The notes under the pieces are model-generated. The model ran no database searches and was not told where the DNA came from. It worked only from the letters and a program-made list of their open reading frames with translations. Shown in pieces: positions 1 to 10,149 of a DNA stretch of 64,000 nucleotides. How positions within the stretch are numbered: position 1 is the stretch's first letter; every line of letters starts with the position of its first letter. Origin of the DNA: Rapana venosa (Eukaryota; Mollusca; Gastropoda; Neogastropoda; Muricidae); NCBI GenBank assembly GCA_028751875.1, contig CM054143.1, forward strand, positions 64,228,840 to 64,292,839. Direction: 5' to 3'. The position numbers and the translations under genes were made by a program.

Positions 1-33
1 AAAGCCACAACAAATAATAAAGACAGAAAAACA

Positions 34-328
34 GTAGGTAAAGGTAAAGGAGTCCCATAACCTATAAGGTCGTAGGGGAGCGAGGCGTCAGAGACCTCAC
101 TTCTCTAGGGCCAGCAAATTGAGGGCGGCGCCCATCTCCTCTCCCTCGCTGCTTTACCTTCCCTGACCCTAAAGAGGGCAGGTACCCATTTACAACTGGG
201 TGAACTGGGGGAACTGTACTGAAGCCAAGGCGCGCAAACGGTCACCCATCCAACTGGTAACCACGCTCGATGCTGACTTGGCTGGGGGAAAGCGAGTGCT
301 CCGACCACTGAGCTATCCCGTCCCCAGA
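34..328 (-). repeat. tRNA-derived SINE with a 5S-like segment
   Basis: Read on the minus strand, the head contains GATAGCTCAGTGGTCGGAGC, a tRNA box-A-like sequence (about 292-316). It is followed by GGTTACCAGTTGGATGGGTG and ACCG (239-262), which closely resembles the box C part of the 5S rRNA internal promoter. The body continues through a GTTCACCCAGTTGTAAATGG segment. It ends in a (TTTACC)n tail at about 34-50 on the window. The element has no protein-coding meaning; the open frames across it on both strands are incidental. Family name is not assigned. Copy integrity looks good because head, body and tail are all visible. Confidence 0.75.
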
Positions 329-655
329 AGAGTAAAACAAAAATCAACAACACAGAAACAACAACAAAAAATAGCAAGAAACCAAGAGCAAAAGTAAAGC
401 AGCAACAACAAGAGGAGAGGGGACAACCGATTAATCCCCCTTCCACAAAAAAATCACAAACCAAACAAAACAAAGTAAAAAACCTCCCTATTATAAGGGA
501 GAACAAACCATGTAAATAGTGTCCTTTTTGCTAACAGAAAGAAACGTCAAAAAATTCATTGTACTTTTATGGGACAGCAACAGCAATAGTAAACTAAACA
601 AAAACAAATATTATATCAGCAGACTTAGGAGATTATGCAAAAGCAATTTGCATCC

Positions 656-712
656 CCATGCACACACACACACACGCACGCACGCACGCACGCACGCACG
701 CGCGCGCGTAGA
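656..712. repeat. (AC)n/(ACGC)n microsatellite
   Basis: A run of AC dinucleotides passes into ACGC tetranucleotides and then CG dinucleotides. It abuts the tail of the SINE at 729-1144. The preceding 330-655 stretch is A-rich and holds nothing I can identify. Confidence 0.95.
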
Positions 713-728
713 CACAGAAACACACATA

Positions 729-973
729 CATTTCATTTCATTTTTCATTTATACCACTTTAAGTCACGAGATTTCTCTGCGTGAAATTCGGGCTGCTCTC
801 CCCGAGGAGAGCACGTCGCCACAAGAGCAGCGCCACCCTTCTTTTTTTTTTTTTGGTCTGCAACTGTATTTCTTTCCCTATCAGAGTGGCTTTTTCTAAG
901 AATTTTGCCAGGGACAACTCTCTTGTTGCCGTGGGTTCTTTTACGTGCGCTGCATAATTTTCTGTAACACACG

Positions 974-1004
<31 letters not shown>

Positions 1005-1144
1005 TAGCGCCCAGACCACCACTTATGGTCTAATGGATGAGGAAAAAGTTTCGGGCCCAGACGGGATACGAACCACCATACACTTCCGACCCGGACTTTT
1101 CGCTTTCTAGACAGGCGCGTTACCTCTAGACCACCGATCCACCG
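729..1144 (-). repeat. tRNA-derived SINE, family 2, copy 1
   Basis: On the minus strand the head reads GGTGGTCTAGAGGTAACGCG (box A) and GGTTCGTATCCCG (box B), with a tRNA-like spacing. The body includes CTTTCGGATGAGACGATAAA, then CCGAGGTCCCGTGTG, ACGTAAAAGAACCCACGGCA and GGGGAGAGCAGCCCGAATTT. It ends in an (AAATG)n tail at about 729-750. A second copy lies on the plus strand at 5491-5900 and matches throughout the body. I recognise this type of body from molluscan and other invertebrate SINEs but do not assign a superfamily. Confidence 0.85.
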
Positions 1145-1443
1145 CGCATAGACACACACACACAGTGAGGGTGGTGGAGAGAGGTAGGAGGGAGAGGGGG
1201 CAAAGGAGAGATAGATATCCAGGGGAACATGACAAGATCTCAAAAGTTGGCTTATGTTTCATGTGTGTGGAAGGTGGTGATTTTGACCAGGTAGGCCCCT
1301 ACTCAGCAATGTACTAATTTAAAAGTTGGTTTTATTATTATGTCATCCATTCAGCCTAAGGAAGTTTCAGATGGAAGTGAAAATTTGCTGACTGAAATAA
1401 AAGGAGAAATAAAGTTGAGCAAAGTTGTGTTTTATTACCATTT

Positions 1444-1444
<1 letters not shown>

Positions 1445-1520
<76 letters not shown>

Positions 1521-1540
1521 TATATGTCTGTGTGTGTGTA
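1445..1540. repeat. (TA)n microsatellite passing into (TG)n
   Basis: About 80 bases of nearly pure TA alternation are followed by a short TG run. The 1145-1444 stretch before it holds nothing I can support. The 100 bases directly upstream (1340-1440) are open and start with an acceptor-like CATTCAG, but no donor site follows. Confidence 0.97.
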
Positions 1541-1619
1541 TCTAACGTTGATAGTAATATGTTTATAACACTTATGTCATATACCCACTCTGCATACCCA
1601 TCATTCTTTTGTATTGTGT

Positions 1620-1621
1620 AC

Positions 1622-1682
<61 letters not shown>
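1620..1682. repeat. (GA)n microsatellite
   Basis: Nearly pure AG alternation with one GG interruption. The 1683-2486 stretch that follows is AT-rich with no coding signal I can see, and would be intron if the exon at 2487 is real. Confidence 0.97.
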
Positions 1683-1683
<1 letters not shown>

Positions 1684-2486
1684 ATCCATTTTTATTCTTC
1701 TGTTTATAGAGTTTAATATGTAAAGTTGTGATTAGAAGTGCGATCATCCATACGCACATTGTAGGTAAAGCTGTTTTGGGGGCTGATAATACTCTGGAAT
1801 CATCGCCTTTCTCATCAATCAGAATAGAGTGCTGGGTTTAGGGGAAATGTAATGGCGCCAGGTATTGGACTATTATAAGTGCACTAGACTAAAATTCGTA
1901 ACAGTTGTGACTCCGAGTTTGAACACTAATGGAGAGTGGAGAAAACACCAGCAAAAAAGTTGATATGGGACATTGCCAAAATCATCATGACGAATGTACG
2001 GAGGCCTCCAAGTCTCAGATCTATCATTTGCAATTTCTAGGCAATCAGAATTAAAAGCCTATCAATGTATTCACTGGGTGATAGCATCAATCTTTGTGTT
2101 AGTGACAACAAATTCTGCAAGATGTTGTCTACTATTTAAACACTAGTCAGGAAAAGCTCTTGTAAACTGACTTGATTTGAATTTTCAAGTCAACCCTGGC
2201 CCTCAAGCTTTAGCTAGGACATTAAATTGCCTCACTTTCCAGGCAACGTGTTGTGTTGAATTCCACTGTTTTTGAGATCATAAAGTACTTGAACTGATTA
2301 GTAAGTGAAACCTGGTGGAAGCTATCCCACTCTAAACTGCTGAGTGCATGCTGTGCCTCTTCATGTCAAACATCCCACTGACCAGAATTGACCTGCTCTT
2401 TTACCAAAGGGATATGGGATGTTAATGAGTGTGCAAGATTGTCTGTTGTAAGTTTGAGCTGACTCATTGAAAATGTCTATTTTCAG

Positions 2487-2887
2487 AAACTGCCCCGGAG
2501 CAAGACCTCGCCACAGCTGCTCAGGTACACACTGCTCATGGAGATGGCATCCTCAAAGTCAAGTCTGCAGAACGCACACATTCTGCTAATGAAGAAAAAA
2601 GTGTCCGGGAAAACTTCTTCCACTTCCTCCCGCACCCAGACAGGCATCAGGTGACTGTAGCCCCCAGGATACAGGACCTGATAGAAGAGCTAAAACAGGA
2701 AAATCCCCTTACAAGAACCCCACCACTCAGGCCTGCAGAAGGTTTGGAAAAGAAAATCCCAGAAGGAGTGAGCACTGGCAACAGAAATCTGAAGAATGTT
2801 GGGGACAGCAGTCCCTCTGTCATTGACAACTCTGTTCATGTTAATAATAACCCACATTCTGCTAATGGAAATCTCCGAAAATCATGA
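2487..2887 (+). CDS. Candidate terminal coding exon, unknown protein
   Basis: A splice-acceptor-like stretch, CTATTTTCAG, ends at 2486, with a branch-point-like CTGAC about 25 bases earlier. From 2489 one frame stays open for 132 codons to a TGA at 2885-2887, so the exon would start with two bases of a split codon. The predicted peptide is hydrophilic and charged, with HPDRHQVTVAPRIQDLIEEL near its middle and proline-rich and asparagine-rich parts after it. The words HSANEE and HSANGN recur at either end. GC content and codon use look better than the flanks. There is no recognisable domain, membrane segment or signal peptide, so no function is offered. The upstream exons are not visible in this window. 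An alternative is a retrocopy or a chance frame; the joint acceptor, length and composition favour an exon, but only moderately. Confidence 0.45.
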
Positions 2888-3165
2888 CCATTACAGATCT
2901 ATTGTCATAGCAGGATGACCACTTTGGCACAACAGTCGCCAATCTCCTCGGTACCATCGCTGGAAAGATATTGGAGAGCTGTCAAAGCAACAAAAAGGTA
3001 AATCAGCTTAATGATATGTATACTCAATCAACTATCCCTCGCTCCGGGAAGAATCGGTACAAGTTACACACAATACACAAGAGTTTGGCATCTCTCTCTG
3101 TCCATCGCTGAGTTCTATGAGTCCTGTGCCACAAGCATGACCTCAGTATATGGCAATGCAGATAT

Positions 3166-3580
3166 GTGTCTCCTCTTTTCCTTCTGACCCCCACCTTGAT
3201 GTGGAACCCTCGTCATCTTATCTTTCCCATGTTTAGTAGTGCAAGCAGGATGTTGGTGATCTGCCTCTTTTCCTTCTGCCCCCAACCTTGCTGTGGAGAA
3301 CCCTCGTCATCTTATCTTTCCCATTTTTGTAGTGTCCAAGCTTCTAATCCATACAGCAATACCGGCCAGATGAGTGTTTTGACAATTCTAATTTTGGGAT
3401 ATCTAGGTTTGTCTCTGTCTTTCCAGATGTTGTTTAACTGAATCATCTATTGATTGGCCATTCCGATTTTAGCCTCGACGCCTTGTAGACAGGTGCCATT
3501 ATTCTTTTACACATTGGAAATATTTGAAAATTTGAGCGTATTCGAGATCTTTTCCATTGATATGATATTGTAATGCTTGA
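3166..3580 (-). pseudogene. RTE-like LINE reverse transcriptase relic
   Basis: Minus-strand translation in shifting frames gives the C-terminal part of a non-LTR reverse transcriptase. Recognisable are ISMEKISNTLKF near 3540 (the segment usually read as a surface strand before YLGS), an AKIGMANQ-like word near 3470, and WPVLLYG..AWTL at about 3330-3372, typical of RTE and related LINEs. The catalytic YADD region is not present. Several frameshifts and stops show it is dead. It lies about 280 bases downstream of the candidate exon's stop codon, in opposite orientation, so it could be part of a 3' UTR. A tandem duplication of about 97 bp lies inside it. Confidence 0.6.
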
Positions 3581-4640
3581 CCGTCCTACAAAATTTGGGG
3601 TTTTGGGGGGTCATTTTACACAAGGCTAGAAGTGTTGCCCTCTGCATCACCTCAGTAGAGAATTCTCCTTATGCTTGTGATATGATTTGCCATGTAGTTG
3701 TAGTTCACTCAAAACCAAGAACATTCTTCCGTTTTGTTGTTTGTCAAATATGCCTAAAGCTGATTGTTACTTTATTCATATCACTGTTAAATGTTAATGT
3801 GGTACTAGTTATGGATGAGTTAGCATGTTTGAAAGAAACACACTGAAGGATAGTTATTTTTTCTGCATTAAATACATGTTCGTAGGCATTTTAAAATAAA
3901 AACGCCTGAATTCACTTTGGATAAACCATTTTTATGAGTAAGCATATCAACAAACTTCCTCGGTTATGTAAAAAATCATTGCTTTTTAAAAAAACAAAAA
4001 TGATACAGTACAACTGAATTGTGCCACTTGTGTGTACATAAAAACCCCAGAAGACTTAAGAATATTTAAAACCTGGACACAGGACATGGTAAAGGCATTT
4101 TGGCCATGGTATGTGACGTCACGTGCTCACCAGGGTGACACATTTACCCCGTTTATTTAGGTCTGCTTGTCTTTCTTCTGACTCCTTATTGGCTTCTGTG
4201 CTGTTTCTGTTAGAAATTTGGGGATAATAAAGTAGTGGATCAATGGACTGACATCTTGTACACAGCCCAGTTTTATTTGTACCAAAACGTTTACATACTG
4301 AGAGCCAAGGATATTTCATGAATCATGCCCATTAACAGTAAAGAATAGCGAATGACGACTGTAAAATGGCATTGTATGGAGTTAACCTGACACCAGCCCT
4401 GATGCAACCTTCGAAGTCAGTGGAGTTATCATCTACAGCCACATTAATGTGGTTACAGTCCTCTGTTGTGGGGTGGTCATCCTAAACCACAGGATCATGA
4501 CAAGTTGGATTGTGCAGAGGTCACATCCAAAGCCAGAGCTCTACACATTGACATCAACATCAGGGAATCACTCCTATCATATAGCAGTCACACAAGACAT
4601 GGCCACGTATGCTCCATGACTACAATATAATGATGAAAAG
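3581..4640. other. No identifiable feature
   Basis: AT-rich, unremarkable sequence with only short frames. The part after about 4545 is repeated in corrupted form from about 27660. Confidence 0.6.
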
Positions 4641-4655
4641 GGCCAAGCGCGCGCA

Positions 4656-4661
4656 TGTGTG

Positions 4662-4705
<44 letters not shown>

Positions 4706-4789
4706 CGAGTGCGTGTGCGCGTGCATGCAAGCGCAAACCATAACATAAAAATTTGGAGCTTTTATGAGTGCAACCCCCCCCCCCCCCCC
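4656..4789. repeat. (TG)n microsatellite and C-run
   Basis: A TG run at about 4656-4702 passes into TG/CG-rich sequence. After 40 bases of ordinary sequence comes a run of about 18 cytosines at about 4772-4789. Confidence 0.95.
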
Positions 4790-4975
4790 TGCTTAGTCCT
4801 GTTTATTCAGACCATGTTTTCACAAACACCAGGTAAAATAGACAACAGTATAATTATGTAGCAGCTAGGCACCAGAACTCCTCACACTCAAAACACAATC
4901 GTTCTGTTTCAGTCATGAATAATTCCGAATTCACAATAGACGGGAAAGTACGCCAGCCAGGTGAGTCTGAAAGTC

Positions 4976-5165
4976 GTTATCATCAGCAGCATCATCATCA
5001 TCTTCTTCATCTTCAAAAGCATCATCATCATCATTATCGTCGTCGTCATGAACATCATCATCGTCATCATCAATATGATCATCATAGTCATCATCATCTT
5101 TGAAAGCATCATCATCGTCGTCGTCGTCATCATCATCATCATCATTCATCATCATCATCATCAGA
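4976..5165. repeat. Imperfect (ATC)n trinucleotide array
   Basis: About 190 bases built from ATC/GTC/TTC triplets. It reads as poly-histidine, poly-isoleucine or poly-aspartate in different frames, which explains the open frames there; none is credible as a gene. In the corrupted copy near 28090 the array is much shorter. Confidence 0.95.
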
Positions 5166-5199
5166 AACACCAAAAAGAAAGAAATAAAGAGAAGAGAGT

Positions 5200-5280
5200 G
5201 AGTCAAGTCAAGTCAAGTCAAGTCAAAAACACTTTAATCATCCCATGAAGGGCAATTACAATACGAAGGCGGGTTAGGAG
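5200..5280 (-). mobile_element. Retroelement 3' end with (TTGAC)n tail
   Basis: On the minus strand, GCGGGTTAGG-side sequence (a CCCGCC motif near 5265) runs into ATTAAAGTGTTTTTGAC and then five TTGAC-type pentamers. This is a polyadenylation-like hexamer followed by a short tandem tail, as at 10150-10230 (minus) and 15541-15603 (plus). It is taken as the 3' terminus of a 5'-truncated retroelement; no coding part remains. Confidence 0.55.
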
Positions 5281-5369
5281 GAGGAGGAGGAGAAGAGAGA
5301 GAAAGTTAACAAAAAGTAGAGCAGCTGACGTTTCAGGCCACAGACTCTGACACTCTCTGGTTGTTGTAC

Positions 5370-6010
5370 AGGGCAGGGCACAGAGAGGAAAACCGAACGT
5401 TGAAAAGGTTGTTCAACTGCAGGGCAGGGCACAGAGAAGGAAAACAAAAGTCCAAAAAGTCCTTCAACTGCAGGGTAAAGTTCATGAAAGGGGATCGAGG
5501 TAATGCGCCGCGCTAGAAAGCCAACAGTCCGGGTCAGAAGTGTGCGGTGGTTTCATCCCCATTTGGGCCCGAAAATTTCCCCCATCCATTAGACCATGAG
5601 GGGTGGTCTGGGTGCTAGTCTTTTGGAGGATGTGATAAACTTAGATCCCGTGTGTTACACATAAATATTTAGCACACACACAAGTAAAAGAACCCACAGC
5701 AACAAGGGAGTTGTCCCTGGCAAAATTCTGTAGGATAAAGCCACACTGATAGGGAAACAATTACAGTTGTAGACAAACAACAAAAACCTGGGTGGTGCTA
5801 CTCTTGCGGCGATGTGCTTTCCTGTGGGGAGAGCAGCCTGAAATTTCATGCAGAGAAATCTGCCATAACTTAAAGTGGTATGAACATGAAATGAAACAAT
5901 GGCAGGGGACAGAGAAGAAAAACAATCAAGGAAACAGTCTTCAATTGCGTGGCAGCGCACAGAAAAGGATAAAAAACAACCCAAGCATAGAAACGGTCAT
6001 TAAACTGCCA
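5370..6010. repeat. 51-bp minisatellite interrupted by a SINE
   Basis: Units begin AGGGCAGGGCACAGAGA at 5370 and 5421 and a truncated third unit begins at 5472, a period of exactly 51. After the SINE (5491-5900) the array resumes at 5901 (GGCAGGGGACAGAGAAGAAA) and 5951 (GGCAGCGCACAGAAAAGGAT) and fades after 6010. Units share the end TTCAACTGC or a variant of it. The SINE therefore landed inside a pre-existing tandem array. Confidence 0.8.
5491..5900 (+). repeat. tRNA-derived SINE, family 2, copy 2
   Basis: This matches the minus-strand copy at 729-1144 along the whole body: GTCCGGGTCAGAAGTGTG, GATCCCGTGTGTTAC, AAAAGAACCCACAGCAACAA, GGGGAGAGCAGCCTGAAATT and the ATGAAATGAAAC end. Relative to that copy the head lacks about 11 bases across box A (GGATCG joins directly to AGGTAATGCG), and box B is changed to GGTTTCATCCCC. 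Both changes suggest this copy can no longer be transcribed by RNA polymerase III. Confidence 0.85.
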
Positions 6011-6296
<286 letters not shown>

Positions 6297-7299
6297 CCTC
6301 AACAAACTGTGTCAGCTTGGGCAGTGACACATATACAGCTACAGAAAACTAAATACTGGTTACACTAATTTCTCAGATTCAAAAACAATTCCTCTGCAGT
6401 TTGTAAACAAGCGGATTCTAGCATTAGATCTAAATCTTCACAGCAAGAGAATTTGGTGAACCATATTTTAATGCTTTTATGATACATGCTATTTTAACAT
6501 TATAATCATAAACGGAGTAAGGTTTCAACTCAACATTTCAAAACAAAATAGCAAAGTAAACACTCAGCTCAGGCATTTAGGATTCATGTTAGTTTAATAG
6601 TGAAATCGTAAAAACAGGGTGTGGTTTCATTTCTCAGGGCTTGTAATGCTACTATCTAACAGAGATCTATTATGTAGACAGGATTCGTCATAGATCAGTA
6701 CATAGCTTCTGCTTCGATAATAAAGGCTATGGCCGACTACAGAAACTTTGTATTTAGATAAAGTTCTTCTGTAAGCAAGATAGAGTTGAGCCATCCCAGA
6801 CTGCAGAGGGATTGCTATTCAAGCAAAATACCTCAAAGTCAAGCTCTTTCCTGTAGTTTTCTGACAACATTGGCTCAGCCACATCCTTACACAGCCCTGT
6901 TCATTGAACTGGGTTAAAACATGCACATTGTTTTCTTTTGACTTTAAACGGCAGGTAGTGTGGACAGTTATTTGAACATATTTTCTCAACACCCTGATTC
7001 AGTACATAAGAACATGCTACTTCAATAAAAAAAAATTTAAAAAGAGAAGGAAGTGTACTAACTGGCTAGCCACATAATGTTTGATGACTGAAATCATAAC
7101 ATTGTTTAACATGACTAATAATTCCACAATATACAAGAGCTTCAGTCCAAAACAAAGAACAAAAATGTCTTTTGATTGTGCTTTTCTTATAGATTTGTCT
7201 GGAAAACTTCAATAATCATCAATAGTTGTTTACATACACTTGGACTTACAAGTCCCTGGTAGAACTGTCTTTGGCTCATCCCTTCAGGCTAATCATACA
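6297..7299. other. No identifiable feature
   Basis: AT-rich sequence with only short frames. Nothing in it resembles a repeat seen elsewhere in the window. Confidence 0.55.
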
Positions 7300-9216
7300 G
7301 AACGTCACAGGGCTGGGGCAGGGGCGGCAGAACACACAGTATTCACAAGTTTGTCTACCGTCTTCAGATGATGGAACACTGCTTCAGTGTAGCCCAGATC
7401 ATTTCCGTCCTGCATGAAGGCCACTGACCGTGTGAACAGCAGCTCCTTTAGCTGGCATTGCTGGCTTGTGGTGCCGTCAAACTGGACATGGCACTCAATC
7501 CGGAGGTAGAGATGAGAAGCTCGATGAGTCCTAGAATGCTTCAAGGATGGCCACAGGAGAGTGTGCTGGGTAGGAACTGGTCCTCTGGAGAGATGTTGGC
7601 GACCCTGATGAAACATGTTGAAGTGTCTTCATTGATCAGTGTGGGGATGGTGATGAGTTTTCCAGGGAGGGTCTGGCTAGGGGAGTGGGGGGGGACACGA
7701 TGAGGGAGCCAGACAAGCGTTGGCCACTGGAGATCTTGATGGTGGCTATGGAGGGGGCAGGGATAGTGTCAGAAAGTGGAATGGGCTACCCCTTGGGTGG
7801 CTCTGGTGTTTCTGCGGGCTTCTTGGGCAACAGCTTGCAGACAAGGGGGGAATGTCAGGAAGAGACTGGGTGAAGCAAGGCATGCCCAGGAGAACCAGCA
7901 GTTGCTGTTTGCGGGACTGCATAAACGGGTTCATGGGCTCTTTCACCTCCAAGATGAGGATGTTGGGATGCAGAGTGCCAAAGACGATGTCCACCAAGAT
8001 CTCTGAATAAGGCACTTTAGCCCCATTTACTGCACGTGAGGTGACGTAGCAGTCTTCCTAAGTCCAAGTGTTTGGCTGCCCAGGTATCATTGACAGTTGT
8101 ACACTTCCATCCCATTAATGATGATGGGCTGCTGGACATTTTCCAGCTAGGCTGGTCCTCTTCCTGCCCTAGTCTTTCAGTCTGGTGTGGCTGTTGGAAA
8201 GTGTTCTGGCCGCTGGTGTCAAGGCTGATGTTGGTATGCCTGCTTGGTCCAGCAGTCTGCTCCACTGTGGCCCGTGTACTGGCACAACCAGCAGATCAGG
8301 TTGTGGCCTAGCCCCTGCTGGTTACGGCCTCTCCACTGGTTGCTGGCTTGACGTGGTGGGGGCAGGCAGTTCTGGCCTGGGGCCATGCTGAGGCTTGGTG
8401 CTGCACTTCTTGCCCTTAGGCAGCATTCTCAGACATCAGTGTGGCGATCTGAGCTTCTACGTAGTGTGGAGTATTTGGCACTGCTGCAGCTGTCTGCTTC
8501 GTGGTTGCGTTCGTGCCTCCCTCATCCAGCATAAAGCATTAAGCCTCAGTGAGAGCATCTTAAAATGTAAACTCTGCCTTCCCCCCGAAGAAGCCTTTCA
8601 TGTGTCTCCGCAGGGAAGTGGGGTGGAGCCTGTCTACACAAGTGTGATTAAGCATGGCTGGAGTCAGGGTGTCAGCTTTGGTGGTGTTGGTTTTGGACCA
8701 TATATAAGTCTCAAGGCAGAAGCATATTCACAGACACACTTGGTAAGGCCCTGACATCTCTTTAAGAAGGCTGCTGCTTAAGTTGTAGAATACTTTCTGG
8801 GGGATGTCCACTACCTCAGCATCCTTGGAGAGGTTGTTTTGGAATGCTCATCTCTCCAGTGCACCCAGCAACCATCCAACAGCTATTATGTTCATCATTA
8901 GCTGCAGGTTGACTATCAGTTTGGCTTCCCTGATGAAGCCCTCAGCATCCTCTTCCCTGATGAAGCCCTCTGCATCCTCTTCCCTGATGAAGCCATCAGC
9001 ATCCTCTTCACTGATGAAGCCATCAGCATCCTCTTCACTGATAAAGCCCTCAGCATCCTCTTCACTGATGAAGCCCTCAGCATCCTCTTCACGGAGAAAA
9101 CTTGAGCATCCAGAGCATGTGCACAATAAGTTGAGAGGGTGAAACTCCTCGACACTGGGTAGATGGGCTGGGTCTGCTGCTTCCCTCCCTCTGTTCCTCC
9201 TCTTGCTAGCTGCCAT
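7300..9216 (-). mobile_element. Ty3/Gypsy-like gag-protease relic
   Basis: Minus-strand frames, broken by several shifts, give the N-terminal half of an LTR retrotransposon polyprotein. It starts near 9216 (MAASKRRNRGREAAD), followed by six 9-residue acidic repeats (8931-9092). A zinc knuckle of the form CX2CX4HX4C (CWLCQYTGHSGADC, 8252-8293) follows. Next comes a retroviral-type aspartic protease in which the expected DTG reads DTW (8080-8088), with VPYSEILVDIVFG and LLGMPCF downstream. A linker segment (ANISPEDQFLP near 7600) leads to DLGYTEAVFHH near 7385, the usual end of the linker before reverse transcriptase. The homology then stops: no reverse transcriptase, RNase H, integrase or LTR is visible. 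Assignment to Ty3/Gypsy rests on domain order; a related family is possible. A corrupted second copy lies at about 28140-29870. Confidence 0.7.
8931..9092 (-). repeat. Six 27-bp coding repeats within gag
   Basis: Exactly 162 bases, six units of 27 bp, encode the 9-residue unit EEDAEGFI(S/R), with D for E in two units. The repeat keeps the frame and makes an acidic, regularly spaced array near the gag N-terminus. The corrupted copy at about 29475-29700 seems longer, roughly seven or eight units. Confidence 0.9.
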
Positions 9217-9323
9217 CGTGCTAGCGGTTCATCCAGACTGGACTGAATCTTGTTTTTTCAAACTTTTTCATTCAGTTTTTTCCATTGCACAGTTATAAAG
9301 ATACAAAACATATAAACAATTTT

Positions 9324-9325
<2 letters not shown>

Positions 9326-9378
<53 letters not shown>
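9326..9378. repeat. (GA)n microsatellite
   Basis: Pure AG alternation of about 52 bases. Confidence 0.97.
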
Positions 9379-9381
<3 letters not shown>

Positions 9382-9599
9382 TTGTCAGGTATACAGCTAG
9401 ATCAACTGAGACAGAAAGAAAGAGGGACAGGCTGACAGGCAGACAGACCGAGAGGTCCCAAATTGGCACTGTACTCAATACATGCTATACACTCTGTGCA
9501 CTAAAAACAGAATCAAGTTTGTCTGTGTTTTTACACACTCCGTACCAGTGTCTTTTTTTAAACAGAAGGCCTACCCTGGAAGGACCGTAGACAGCAATC

Positions 9600-10149
9600 A
9601 TATTCACGAATGCTGATTGCTTTGACTACTGTTATCAAACAGAGGTTGATATGGAATCCATCTAATAATGAACTTGTTATGTGTAAAATTTTTATGAGAA
9701 ATATACCTCAGTAAGATACCTGTATCTTTATGTGTTAAATAAGACATGAAGTACAGGTCTATTACTATTCAATTTACAATGATAGATGTATTGTTTGGCC
9801 AGTAGTAGAATGAAATAAAAATTATCACCAAAACTTATATTTCTGTCACATCCGAGTATAGGCAGACACTCTGTTATATTCATATTGAACACATTCTGAC
9901 ATTTTTCAGTCATTACTTCAGTAAGTGCCTGCCAAAAACTCTGAACAACTGTGCACTGCCAAAACATGTTTCTAATACTGTCTACTGCTGAATTGCAAAA
10001 ATGGCAGAAGTCACTGTCAGTCACACCCATCTCTTTCAGTACAACGTTGGTCCCAAGACACCTGTGAATTTTCCTAAGTTGGAGCCATTTCATTTCAACA
10101 TCAGAAATTTTATGAACAAACAAAAAACATGTTTTCCATTCATTTTCAA
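9600..10149 (-). mobile_element. L1/Tx1-like LINE, C-terminal relic
   Basis: A minus-strand frame of about 140 codons, open from about 10149 to 9728, carries WLQLRKIHRCLGTN, a cysteine/histidine cluster FCHFCNSAVDSIRNMFWQC and FILLLAKQYIYHCKLN. This is the C-terminal zinc-knuckle region (zf-RVT type) that follows the reverse transcriptase of L1/Tx1-like non-LTR elements. The frame appears to start inside a (TTTGAA)n tail, so its first residues (NLNLNLN) belong to a different element. The remainder toward 9600 is frameshifted. The upstream reverse transcriptase is absent here. Confidence 0.65.

Noticed and set aside
239..271. A genuine 5S rRNA gene
   Set aside because: Only the box C part is similar; the remaining 5S sequence is absent and a SINE body follows.
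105..506. 133-codon minus-strand frame with a hydrophobic N-terminus
   Set aside because: It overlaps the SINE at 34-328 and A-rich flank. The open frame is incidental.
1340..1723. 127-codon frame starting [12 protein letters not shown]
   Set aside because: Only the first 35 codons are non-repetitive; the rest is TA and GA microsatellite. An acceptor-like CATTCAG precedes it but no donor follows, so it is not supported as an exon.
5200..5226. Pentamer repeats as a possible CRISPR-like or telomere-like array
   Set aside because: There are no spacers, the unit is five bases, and the position after an AATAAA-type signal fits a retroelement tail.
4909..5248. Poly-aspartate, poly-histidine and poly-isoleucine frames
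   Set aside because: All are translations of the ATC trinucleotide array in different frames.
7226..8754. Several plus-strand frames of 60-119 codons
   Set aside because: They are opposite-strand shadows of the gag-protease relic, which has recognisable motifs on the minus strand.
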